From assembly GCA_023300255.1 (NCBI GenBank), contig JALZWC010000676.1:1-5884 (forward strand): a stretch of 5,884 nucleotides of DNA, given 5' to 3'. The notes under the pieces were generated by a model that was not told the origin of the DNA, made no database searches, and was given only the letters and a program-made list of their open reading frames with translations. Each line of letters opens with the position of its first letter. The stretch's first letter is position 1. A program made the position numbers and the translations under genes. Below, piece after piece: positions 1 through 5,884 of this stretch. Source of the DNA: Saprospiraceae bacterium (GTDB taxonomy: Bacteria > Bacteroidota > Bacteroidia > Chitinophagales > Saprospiraceae).

Positions 1-113
1 CTTTATTACAAAGTACTTATTCTTGGTTTATGAAAACGAACATTCTTAGTTAGCACGACTCCATCTGACACCTGACACCTGACACCTGAGTAGTTACTAA
101 TAATATCTTATTT
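1..113. other. Intergenic or gene-tail region with no identifiable gene
   Basis: All three plus-strand frames hit a stop within the first 51 bases, so at most a 10-16 residue C-terminal tail of an upstream gene could be present, and none of the three short peptides is recognisable. Minus-strand starts in this stretch run into stops after a few codons. The recognisable contents are the heptamer repeat at 65-89 and the start of a possible promoter box just before the kinase gene. Confidence 0.5.
65..89. repeat. Heptamer tandem repeat, (CTGACAC)x3 plus CTGA
   Basis: Three perfect copies of the 7-bp unit CTGACAC occupy 65-71, 72-78 and 79-85, followed by a partial copy CTGA at 86-89. The array is intergenic, 36 bp before the kinase start codon. 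The unit resembles the TTACCTC-like units of the array at 5785-5844 when that one is read on the minus strand; both fit a loose pattern T-N-A-C-N-Y-N. Short intergenic heptamer arrays of this sort occur in several bacterial groups, but their role is unknown. Confidence 0.85.
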
Positions 114-116
114 TTG
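109..116 (+). promoter_or_regulatory. Possible Bacteroidota -7 promoter box (TATTTTTG)
   Basis: TATTTTTG fits the Bacteroidota -7 consensus TAnnTTTG and lies 9 bp before the ATG of the kinase gene. No TTTG or TTG is found 17-23 bp upstream as a -33 element, and the 5' leader would be only a few bases long. In such an AT-rich spacer the match could be chance. If it is real, a TTG start at 114 for the kinase would be excluded, because it lies inside the promoter. Confidence 0.3.
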
Positions 117-125
117 TTAGACCAT

Positions 126-3035
126 ATGATATACAAAAACGAGCATATACGCTATTTTCGTTGGATTAGGATAAACATCCTATCTTTATTATTTCTACCG
201 ACTGCTTTAGTGTATTCACAAGATCTATCCTATAGACAATTTACAATAGAAGATGGTTTGCCTAGCAATCAAATTTATGCACTTCATCAAGATCAGAATA
301 GGTTTATATGGTTTGCAACCGAAAATGGTTTAAGTAGATACAATGGAGCAGCATTTGTCAATTATACCTTATTTGACGGACTTCCAGACACAGAAATTAT
401 TGATTTTTATGAAGATTCCAAAAATAGACTCTGGTTTTGTACGCTTAATGGTAAATTAGGCTATTATAAGGATGGTTTTTTTTATAATGAAAATAATACA
501 GACTTTTTAAAAGATGCCTATTTAAATAATTCTATTAGAAATGTAATTGAAGATGATCTAGGTAATATTTATTTTTCCTGCGATAAGCTTATCATCAAAA
601 TTAATCACCAAAATAAATTAACAAAGTTAAATGCTCCAGTACATTCCAAAGGAATGGTCAAAGACAAAGAAGGACAAATCTATGTCGTTAAAAAAAACAA
701 AAATGATTCTTTATACCTAATGAAAATTCCAGAGATGGAATTGACCCCTCTTAAATCTATCAATTTTGATAATAAAAATAAGTATAAATTATTCTATTCT
801 AAAACAACAAACTTTTCAAAGGTCCATCCAGTAAGCGATTCCTTTAATAAATCCTTTCGTCCTAGTAGTAATGATTTCGTCTTAAAAAAAGACAATACCT
901 ATTGGTTATCTTCTCCTCTAAGATCGCTACAAATACTAGAGGCAAATGAACAAGGGCTTTTTGAACCTGCTTATAACTCAGATAAACTTCTACTCACTAG
1001 AGGAATTATAGATCGAGAAAAATATATTTGGTATGGTAGTCTTGGCCAAGGGGTCTTTAGGTTTGACAAATCCAATGCTATGGTCTATCGTTTAGGGGAG
1101 CATTTGGAAGGGGAACTATTAACCAGTCTCTATATTGATAAATCTAGGAATCGGATTTACTGCGGCACTAGTGACGGGGTTCTTAATGTTATATCTAAGG
1201 ATAGTATACAAAGCATCAATTTAGGAACTCAATATGATGGAAATATTAGAATTCGAGATATAGAAAAAGATAATTTTGATAGAATATGGTTGACTTGTGA
1301 CCGTTTTGTGCTAGCCTATAATTCAAAAAGTCTTCAACCTGATAATATAGTTAATATTAACACCCCTTTGAATGCTCCGAAAGATATAACCTTCGATAAG
1401 ACTTCCAATCAATTTTTTTTAGCTAATAGTTTACAAACTTTTAAATATGACTATAATCAGCATCAACTTAGAAACAGAAAAGAATTACTCCATAAAAGAT
1501 CCACTTATGTTCATATTGATTCAGATAAACAACTTTGGGTAGGTACTAGTAAAGGACTCTTTTATTTCTCTAAGGATACTATTGATAACGATTATGTAAG
1601 TCTCGGAATTGATGACCCTATCTCTTCTATTAATCATGTTGGAAAGACAATTATTGTTGGTACAAAAGGCAAAGGAATTCTATTAATCAATAACGATTCC
1701 ATTAGAAGAATTACTTCTAATCTTGGTCTTCCTACTAATTTGATTCGCTCTATTTATGTTGCCGAAGATGAAAGTGTTTGGATAGCTACTAATCAGGGTT
1801 TATGCAAAATTCAAGATATCCATCAACCGAATTTAGACATTCGAGTGATTAATAAACAAAACGGTCTAATCAATAATGATATTATCGACTGTGGAATGAT
1901 CGATAGTACATTATATGTATTATGTTCACAAGGACTTTCTGTCTTACAACTTTCAGCACTTAATGACGATTTTGTTCCGCCCGTTATTAAACTTGAACAA
2001 ATACTAGTCAATGACCAAATAATATCTTCTGATTCTATTAAGCATTTGACTGCTGATCAAAATAATATTTCTTTTCATTTTTCAGGTATCTATTTTGGCA
2101 ATAGAAGTAAATTAGAATACATCTATAAATTAATTGGCTATCACGACAACTGGCAGAAAACAAAGAATGATAATTTAGTATTTGAACAATTACCTCCCAA
2201 GGAATATAGACTTGAATTATATGCCACCGTTGATGGTAAAAGAAGCATTAATACAGAAAAAATACAATTCAATATCACTCCTAAATTTCATCAAAAAAAA
2301 ATTGTTCAATTCTTATGGATTTTCTCTATGCTGTCTTCTACTTTTTTCTTTATGCGCTACTTTTTTAAATTAGAAAAAGAAAAAGATAAAACGGAGAAAA
2401 GATTACTACAATTGGAACAAGTTGCTTTGCAATCACAGATGAATCCACATTTTATAAAAAATTCATTAGGCGCAATTCAACATTTAATGATTAAAAAAGA
2501 TGTCCGAACAGCTAATAAATATCTGACTGTTTTTGGAGAATTAATCACTCAATTATTAAATCAATCTGATCAATCACAAATCAAAGTACTTAACGAAATA
2601 AAGATATTAGAACTCTATCTTAGTATAGAGAAATTGCGATTTGATAGTAATTTTGATTTTCAAATAATATGTGATGCTAAAGAAATTTTAGATAGTAAAA
2701 TACCATCCATGATGATTCAACCATTAGTAGAGAATGCAATCATTCACGGTTTTAGAGATATGTCAAATCAAAGAAATAACAGCTTAAACATTCGATTAAA
2801 TCCTAAAAACAACTATCTCATTTGTACCGTTGAGGATAATGGTTCGGGTATCAAAGCAAACTCACTTGAGCAATCGTTAATTTCTAAAAGAAATGGTATT
2901 GCTATAAAAAATATAAAAGAAAGAATATCTTTATTGGCTATTAAAAATCCTAATACAAGTTTTGATATAGTAAAAACAAATTCCAAGGGTACACTTATAA
3001 AGCTATACTTACCATTAAGTGAAGATTATGATTAA
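126..3035 (+). CDS. Sensor histidine kinase, periplasmic two-component propeller plus LytS-type kinase
   Basis: This 969-residue membrane sensor kinase probably phosphorylates the regulator encoded next to it. Residues 1-31 look like a signal peptide (basic start, hydrophobic 18-30, cleavage near VYS-Q). Residues 33 to about 640 carry Reg_prop-like beta-propeller blades, with motifs such as EDGLP at 42, DGLP at 84, and W-containing strands around 62, 302, 388, 471 and 552. The region near 150-290 is degenerate. A Y_Y_Y domain spans about 644-718 and a transmembrane helix about 726-746, followed by a coiled-coil linker. The cytoplasmic part is a His_kinase (LytS/YehU) domain with phosphoacceptor H775 in MNPHF, then an HATPase_c domain with N-box E869-N870, G1 box DNGSGI at 904-909 and a glycine motif NGIAIKNI at 923. 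The ATG at 126 is preferred; an in-frame TTG at 114 would add four residues. No Shine-Dalgarno sequence is visible, as is usual in this phylum. K778 in NPHFIKN is unusual. The ligand cannot be inferred. Confidence 0.95.
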   Translation: MIYKNEHIRYFRWIRINILSLLFLPTALVYSQDLSYRQFTIEDGLPSNQIYALHQDQNRFIWFATENGLSRYNGAAFVNYTLFDGLPDTEIIDFYEDSKNRLWFCTLNGKLGYYKDGFFYNENNTDFLKDAYLNNSIRNVIEDDLGNIYFSCDKLIIKINHQNKLTKLNAPVHSKGMVKDKEGQIYVVKKNKNDSLYLMKIPEMELTPLKSINFDNKNKYKLFYSKTTNFSKVHPVSDSFNKSFRPSSNDFVLKKDNTYWLSSPLRSLQILEANEQGLFEPAYNSDKLLLTRGIIDREKYIWYGSLGQGVFRFDKSNAMVYRLGEHLEGELLTSLYIDKSRNRIYCGTSDGVLNVISKDSIQSINLGTQYDGNIRIRDIEKDNFDRIWLTCDRFVLAYNSKSLQPDNIVNINTPLNAPKDITFDKTSNQFFLANSLQTFKYDYNQHQLRNRKELLHKRSTYVHIDSDKQLWVGTSKGLFYFSKDTIDNDYVSLGIDDPISSINHVGKTIIVGTKGKGILLINNDSIRRITSNLGLPTNLIRSIYVAEDESVWIATNQGLCKIQDIHQPNLDIRVINKQNGLINNDIIDCGMIDSTLYVLCSQGLSVLQLSALNDDFVPPVIKLEQILVNDQIISSDSIKHLTADQNNISFHFSGIYFGNRSKLEYIYKLIGYHDNWQKTKNDNLVFEQLPPKEYRLELYATVDGKRSINTEKIQFNITPKFHQKKIVQFLWIFSMLSSTFFFMRYFFKLEKEKDKTEKRLLQLEQVALQSQMNPHFIKNSLGAIQHLMIKKDVRTANKYLTVFGELITQLLNQSDQSQIKVLNEIKILELYLSIEKLRFDSNFDFQIICDAKEILDSKIPSMMIQPLVENAIIHGFRDMSNQRNNSLNIRLNPKNNYLICTVEDNGSGIKANSLEQSLISKRNGIAIKNIKERISLLAIKNPNTSFDIVKTNSKGTLIKLYLPLSEDYD

Positions 3036-3768
3036 AACAGTTATCGTTGAAGATGAATTTGGATCTAGAGAGTCCTTAAAAGCAATTTTATCAGCCTATC
3101 TCAAAGATGTTGTTGTAATGGCAGAAGCTATTGATATCCAATCTGGTATTCAAGCAATCCTAAAACACCAACCTGATATCGTTTTCCTAGATATTCGCTT
3201 ACCTGATGGAGATAGCTTCAGCATTCTAGATCATTTCCCGGACACTCCTTTCGAAGTTATTTTCGTCACTGCTTATTCTGATTATCTACAAAAAGCATTC
3301 GACTATTTCTCCTTACAATATTTAACAAAGCCAGTAGATATTGAGAAATTAGAAAAAACTATTGAACGATATCGCCAAATTAAAAATGCTAGCTTCTCTT
3401 TAGAAAAACTCAATAGCTTAAAAAAAATGCTAGAAGATCGACCAAAAATATTAACTATTTCGAATACTGATGGTATTAGAATACTTGCTATCACGGATAT
3501 TGTTCGACTAGAAGCAGATGGCAGTTATACTAAAATATTTCTAAAATCTGGAGACAATTTAATATCTACAAAAGGAATTGGTCATTATCAAAGAGTCTTA
3601 GAAAAATATCGCTTTTTCAGAACACATAAATCTCATCTAATTAATGTTGATATGATTTTAAATATTTCTTATTCGGAGGGTATTTTACTCAAAAATGAGG
3701 ATCGGGTTCCTTTGTCTCAACGAAGCAAGAAAGATTTTTTAGACTTTATTGGACAGTTGGGAGAGTAA
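3028..3768 (+). CDS. LytTR-family response regulator
   Basis: This 246-residue cytoplasmic DNA-binding regulator is the likely partner of the preceding kinase. Residues 1 to about 118 form a receiver domain: acidic pocket E8-D9-E10, phosphoacceptor D55 in FLDIRLPDG, T81, and K101 in the LTKP motif, so all key residues are intact. After a linker, residues about 139-243 form a LytTR DNA-binding domain with the typical VRLEADGSYT segment, FFRTHKSHLINV, and a VPLSQRSKKDF end. The length is normal for LytTR regulators. The ATG at 3028 overlaps the kinase stop by 8 bp, which indicates translational coupling. A GTG at 3019 would add three residues and is less likely. LytTR domains bind pairs of short direct repeats about 21-22 bp apart; a repeat of that geometry lies at 5263-5295. 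The next gene is convergent, only 13 bp away. Confidence 0.96.
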   Translation: MIKTVIVEDEFGSRESLKAILSAYLKDVVVMAEAIDIQSGIQAILKHQPDIVFLDIRLPDGDSFSILDHFPDTPFEVIFVTAYSDYLQKAFDYFSLQYLTKPVDIEKLEKTIERYRQIKNASFSLEKLNSLKKMLEDRPKILTISNTDGIRILAITDIVRLEADGSYTKIFLKSGDNLISTKGIGHYQRVLEKYRFFRTHKSHLINVDMILNISYSEGILLKNEDRVPLSQRSKKDFLDFIGQLGE

Positions 3769-3781
3769 TAAACTAGTATTT
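3769..3781. other. 13-bp convergent gap without a clear terminator
   Basis: The stops of the response regulator (+) and of the lipoprotein gene (-) face each other across 13 bp. The only symmetry is the short palindrome ACTAGT, with no GC-rich stem. No intrinsic terminator can be called, so transcripts from the two operons probably overlap at their 3' ends. Confidence 0.5.
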
Positions 3782-4231
3782 TCATTTCCTCATTGCCAAT
3801 TCCTGTTTCTCTAAAATTTCAATATAATAAGGAATTATTTGTGTTTTCTTGCTTTCTAAATTTCCATCCTCCGTTGTTTCCTTCGACATTTCTATTTTCC
3901 CTGTTATCTTTAATTTCAATGAATAATCCTTATAGTTTTTATGCAATTTATCAAATTCTTTTAAAAGCTTTTTATTCAGTTCAGCTGTATTCAAATAGAT
4001 TGGATGATCCAATTTACAATTAGTATTAGGCTTTAGTCCCCAATATTCTTCTACTTTAGTATAGGTGGCCGTTGTTCTTATAAATTCTCCATCATAGCAT
4101 TTATCTATTTTACAGAAATCAACTAATCTTACAGTTGCGGGTCCATCATATATTCTGAGTTGATGCGTGCTGGAACAAGATACTAACAGAGCGATAAAGA
4201 TCAATGAAGTGATTATTATTTTTTTATACAT
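3782..4231 (-). CDS. Small hypothetical lipoprotein
   Basis: The predicted product has 149 residues and no family I can name firmly. Residues 1-18 form a lipoprotein signal peptide (MYKK, then a hydrophobic run) ending in the lipobox LVSC, with the lipidated cysteine at C19; the protein is therefore probably anchored in the cell envelope. The mature part contains C40, C45 and C72. A central segment, KCYDGEFIRTTATYTKVEEYWGL, is split here only by function: YDG at 46-48 followed by IR at 51-52 recalls the YDGKxVRVxG pattern of small OB-fold-like proteins, and KLKITGKI near the end could be a later strand of the same barrel. That assignment is inference. The start is 5 bp after the hydrolase stop on the same strand, so the two are almost certainly co-transcribed. 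The three mature cysteines might form a disulfide. The 3' end is convergent with the response regulator gene. Confidence 0.8.
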   Translation of the reverse strand: MYKKIIITSLIFIALLVSCSSTHQLRIYDGPATVRLVDFCKIDKCYDGEFIRTTATYTKVEEYWGLKPNTNCKLDHPIYLNTAELNKKLLKEFDKLHKNYKDYSLKLKITGKIEMSKETTEDGNLESKKTQIIPYYIEILEKQELAMRK

Positions 4232-4236
4232 ATTAT

Positions 4237-5199
4237 TTATATATTTTTTATAAACGCTAATACTTTCAATTTAGCGGCTTGTCTAGCAGCATGGTCACCT
4301 TCATCGGTTCCTCCATATTCAAATTCATACTCCTTATCCCCTACCTTCATATTACCTATTCTGACAGTTGAGGCTACTTCCGGATTAGAAGAAATTAAAT
4401 GTCCAGCATTTTCATATTGTATATTTTGAAAAGCGTGTTGAAAGTTATACTCCTTTACTCTTTCTTCGATTTTATTTGCCATATAAGCGGATGGCCAGAC
4501 TTTATCATCTTTACCAGATAAAAGCAATATAGGTCCATTTATTTTTTCCACTTTTATACTAGCTAAACGAACTTCTTCTTCTTTTACCAAACCACTCTGC
4601 CAATAGTCTAAAGTTGTAATTTTAGTAGAATTATTGCCCACAATTTTAGTCATCGGTACATATGGAATATCCACACCTTTATAGATCCAACTAGGTTTTA
4701 TTTCATCCGAGCTATAAGGCAAAACGGTATTAGACCAAGCAACGGAGCTAGGTGCATAGGCAATTACCCCACTAAGCAACTCTGGGTACATAGCTGCGAG
4801 AATCAATGCTAATTCTGCATTTCTTGATGCGCCCATCACTATCATTTTTTTTGCGTTTACTTCAGGTTGTTGTTGCAGCCAGTCTATCGCCTGTTCAAAG
4901 TATGCTAAATCAATTGCTTCAGGTAGTCTTGGTAAATCTGCTCTTCCTATATAAGGTAAAGATAGGCCTACAAATCCTTGCTTGGCAAATTCTTGCCCCC
5001 AATAATCTCCCCATGATCCGCCACCTACTAATAGAATCGTTGCTTTAGGCCCATTTAAATCTTTTACAAAATAATTTGCCTGAAAATCATTTTCGTTAAT
5101 ACTTACTGGTCTAATCCCATCGAATAACAGCCAATCTGTAATAAAGTACCCCATAAATAGAATAGCTGTTATTCCAATCCCAACAGTTATTTTTTTCAT
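4237..5199 (-). CDS. Membrane-anchored alpha/beta hydrolase, acyl-CoA thioester hydrolase/BAAT C-terminal type
   Basis: This 320-residue predicted serine hydrolase starts with a short basic end and a hydrophobic helix at about 4-26. There is no lipobox, so this is probably an uncleaved signal anchor with the enzyme facing the periplasm. The rest is an alpha/beta hydrolase fold resembling the BAAT C-terminal family: oxyanion region GGGSWG at 59-64, nucleophile elbow GASRNAEL with S125, acid D231 or D232 in SGKDDKVWPS, and H267 in NAGHL. The elbow reads GxSxN rather than the usual GxSxG. The C-terminal HAARQAAKLKVLAFI segment fits the family's last helix. In animals, relatives cleave acyl-CoA or conjugate bile acids; bacterial substrates are largely unknown, and an extracytoplasmic location makes an ester or thioester other than acyl-CoA likely. 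It heads an operon with the lipoprotein gene 5 bp downstream. A promoter-like box and a direct repeat lie 62-96 bp upstream of the ATG. Confidence 0.88.
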   Translation of the reverse strand: MKKITVGIGITAILFMGYFITDWLLFDGIRPVSINENDFQANYFVKDLNGPKATILLVGGGSWGDYWGQEFAKQGFVGLSLPYIGRADLPRLPEAIDLAYFEQAIDWLQQQPEVNAKKMIVMGASRNAELALILAAMYPELLSGVIAYAPSSVAWSNTVLPYSSDEIKPSWIYKGVDIPYVPMTKIVGNNSTKITTLDYWQSGLVKEEEVRLASIKVEKINGPILLLSGKDDKVWPSAYMANKIEERVKEYNFQHAFQNIQYENAGHLISSNPEVASTVRIGNMKVGDKEYEFEYGGTDEGDHAARQAAKLKVLAFIKNI

Positions 5200-5260
5200 T
5201 TGAATTAGATTCGATAAGAGTTGTTTTTAATTAAGGTTAAATTTAATTAGTATCTATTCT

Positions 5261-5268
5261 CAAAGGTA
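5261..5268 (-). promoter_or_regulatory. Predicted -7 promoter box of the hydrolase-lipoprotein operon (TACCTTTG)
   Basis: Read on the minus strand, 5268 to 5261 is TACCTTTG, a full match to the Bacteroidota -7 consensus TAnnTTTG. It lies 61 bp before the hydrolase ATG, a reasonable leader length. The -33 element is poor: the best candidate is TTTC at 5295-5292, three of four matches to TTTG with a 23-bp spacer. The box overlaps the downstream copy of the 11-bp direct repeat. Confidence 0.5.
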
Positions 5269-5295
5269 GGAAAAAGAAAAATATAAGGTAGGAAA
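5263..5295. promoter_or_regulatory. 11-bp direct repeat with 22-bp period, candidate operator
   Basis: AAGGTAGGAAA occurs perfectly at 5263-5273 and again at 5285-5295, separated by 11 bp, so the copies lie two helical turns apart on the same DNA face. Only the downstream copy runs into the predicted -7 box of the hydrolase operon; the upstream copy covers the -33 region. Pairs of short direct repeats at 21-22 bp spacing are the known binding geometry of LytTR regulators, and such a regulator is encoded in this window. The sequence itself does not resemble the AgrA/ComE consensus closely, so the link is inferred from geometry and proximity. Confidence 0.5.
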
Positions 5296-5432
5296 TATAC
5301 GTGGAGAATCTATTAATTACAATTTAGTAAGGGCAAAAATAATTTAGGAATGAAATAAGAATAAATGTAGATACTTGAGTAGTTTAATTTTCTTTTGAAA
5401 GAAATGAACAAACACCGTTTATGAATTTATCT

Positions 5433-5448
5433 GGTCTTTAGGCAGACC
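5433..5448 (-). terminator. Weak hairpin downstream of the ankyrin gene
   Basis: GGTCT (5433-5437) and AGACC (5444-5448) form a 5-bp stem with a 6-nt loop, 28 bp beyond the ankyrin-gene stop on the minus strand. No long T tract follows on that strand (AGATAAATT), so it is at best a weak terminator or an RNA 3'-end structure. Confidence 0.25.
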
Positions 5449-5476
5449 GTAAAGCGGGTAGGCTGCTTGATACTAT

Positions 5477-5770
5477 TTATTCGATATACTGTCGAAGGAG
5501 AAGAAGGGCTTCCTCCTTATTAGCAACCTGTGCCACAGAAAGAGCTGTTTCTCCGCCCCACACTTCTTTGAGCCGCGGATCTGCTCCATTCTCTAATAAC
5601 AATTTAGCAATATCTAATTGATTAAAGCGAATACTTTCCACTAATGGCAAAGCCAAAAATTCAGGATGTTGATAATTCGGATCTACTCCAACTTCTAGAT
5701 AATAGTCTACTAAATCAATATCTCCTTTTTGGATACCTTGGAACATATCCTTCCAGTTACCTGCTGACAT
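5477..5770 (-). CDS. Short ankyrin-repeat protein
   Basis: This 97-residue protein has no signal peptide and is probably cytoplasmic. It consists almost wholly of ankyrin repeats. One unit covers about 13-45 (GDIDLVDYYLEVGVDPNYQHPEF), and a well-preserved second covers about 41-78 (PLVESIRF, LDIAKLLLENGADPRLKE), followed by ETALSVA at 74-80 and a capping helix. The ankyrin hallmarks LLLENGADP and ETALSVA are clear. Ankyrin repeats bind other proteins; the partner is not apparent from its neighbours. The ATG at 5770 is chosen because the protein becomes ankyrin-like right after MSAGNWKD. A GTG at 5869 is in frame, but the extension would simply translate the heptamer array. No promoter box is visible between the start and the window end, so the promoter lies beyond it or the gene is co-transcribed with one further upstream. 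Confidence 0.88.
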   Translation of the reverse strand: MSAGNWKDMFQGIQKGDIDLVDYYLEVGVDPNYQHPEFLALPLVESIRFNQLDIAKLLLENGADPRLKEVWGGETALSVAQVANKEEALLLLRQYIE

Positions 5771-5784
5771 AATATTTATTTTTA

Positions 5785-5844
5785 GGTAAGAGGTAATAGG
5801 TAAGAGGTGAGAAGTAATAGGTAAGAGGTAAGAGGTAATAAGTA
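5785..5844. repeat. Degenerate heptamer array, eight GGTAAGA-like units
   Basis: Eight consecutive 7-bp units run from 5785 to 5840: GGTAAGA, GGTAATA, GGTAAGA, GGTGAGA, AGTAATA, GGTAAGA, GGTAAGA, GGTAATA, then a partial AGTA. Variation is confined to a few unit positions while the 7-bp phase is kept exactly. On the minus strand the units read TTACCTC/TTACCTA. The array ends 14 bp before the ankyrin start codon, in that gene's leader or promoter region. Confidence 0.9.
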
Positions 5845-5884
5845 TGCTAGCATGGTCAACGTCACACACTTATTACTTATTACC
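5834..5884. repeat. Opposed heptamer arrays forming an 11-bp inverted repeat
   Basis: GGTAATAAGTA at 5834-5844 is the exact reverse complement of TACTTATTACC at 5874-5884, with 29 bp between. The second arm belongs to heptamers in the opposite orientation (TATTACT at 5871-5877, TATTACC at 5878-5884) and continues past the window end. The central spacer contains the perfect 10-bp palindrome ATGCTAGCAT at 5844-5853. The full extent cannot be judged because the window stops here. Confidence 0.75.

Larger units (their letters stand above)
5200..5476. other. Non-coding spacer before the hydrolase operon
   Basis: These 277 bp separate two minus-strand genes, and no plausible small gene is visible on either strand. 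Contents: an AT-only inverted repeat TAATTAA/TTAATTA (5228-5234 and 5243-5249, 8-nt loop) in the presumed leader of the hydrolase; the promoter box and direct repeat at 5261-5295; a small AT-rich hairpin TTTCTT-TTGA-AAGAAA at 5389-5404; and a hairpin at 5433-5448 downstream of the ankyrin gene. Confidence 0.6.

Noticed and set aside
65..89. CRISPR-like or attachment-site reading of the heptamer repeats
   Set aside because: Units are contiguous with no spacers, far shorter than CRISPR repeats, and no cas, integrase or transposase gene is present in the window.
114..125. TTG start for the kinase four codons before the ATG
   Set aside because: An ATG is available at 126, the signal peptide is complete without the extra residues, and the TTG overlaps a possible -7 box.
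33..146. Near-identical 11-mers AAAACGAACAT (33-43) and AAAACGAGCAT (136-146)
   Set aside because: A single mismatched pair of A-rich 11-mers 103 bp apart, one of them inside coding sequence, is within chance expectation for AT-rich DNA.
1823..2011. Minus-strand open frame inside the kinase gene
   Set aside because: It lies wholly within the propeller-coding region, its peptide resembles no known domain, and the plus-strand frame is clearly the coding one. The same applies to short opposite-strand frames at 2182-2373, 3303-3494, 3793-4023 and 4806-5048.
3769..3781. Bidirectional terminator between the convergent operons
   Set aside because: Only a 6-bp ACTAGT palindrome is present, with no stable stem or paired T tracts.
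5771..5869. In-frame N-terminal extension of the ankyrin protein from a GTG at 5869, giving repeated ITSYLLP-like peptides
   Set aside because: The repeated peptide is just the 7-bp array read in frame (three units make seven residues). The ankyrin sequence begins right after the ATG at 5770, and the extension looks non-coding. Frame switching by repeat number would matter only if translation began upstream.

Overview
The window is AT-rich and looks like a chromosomal stretch from a member of the Bacteroidota. The evidence is a periplasmic-propeller (Reg_prop/Y_Y_Y) LytS-type histidine kinase paired with a LytTR response regulator, start codons without clear Shine-Dalgarno sequences, and TAnnTTTG-type -7 boxes. 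The order or genus cannot be fixed from the sequence alone.

Layout. Bases 1-125 are non-coding as far as can be seen. They hold a 7-bp tandem repeat (CTGACAC x3) and a possible -7 box. Bases 126-3035 (+) encode a large sensor histidine kinase, and 3028-3768 (+) encode its LytTR response regulator, overlapping by 8 bp. Only 13 bp further on, and convergent, comes a two-gene minus-strand operon. Its first gene (5199-4237) is a membrane-anchored alpha/beta hydrolase of the acyl-CoA thioester hydrolase/BAAT C-terminal type. Its second gene (4231-3782), 5 bp later, is a small lipoprotein. Bases 5200-5476 are non-coding and include a promoter-like site overlapped by an 11-bp direct repeat with a 22-bp period. 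Bases 5477-5770 (-) encode a 97-residue ankyrin-repeat protein. Immediately upstream of it, 5785-5844 is an array of degenerate 7-bp repeats facing an oppositely oriented copy that runs off the window end.

How the parts may work together. The kinase and regulator clearly form one signalling unit: periplasmic ligand sensing, histidine phosphorylation, transfer to an aspartate, then DNA binding by LytTR. LytTR proteins bind pairs of short direct repeats about two helical turns apart. The 22-bp-spaced repeat in front of the hydrolase-lipoprotein operon is therefore a plausible, unproven target. No complete new biological system is evident. The most unusual signals are the heptamer arrays in two intergenic regions and this operator-like repeat.
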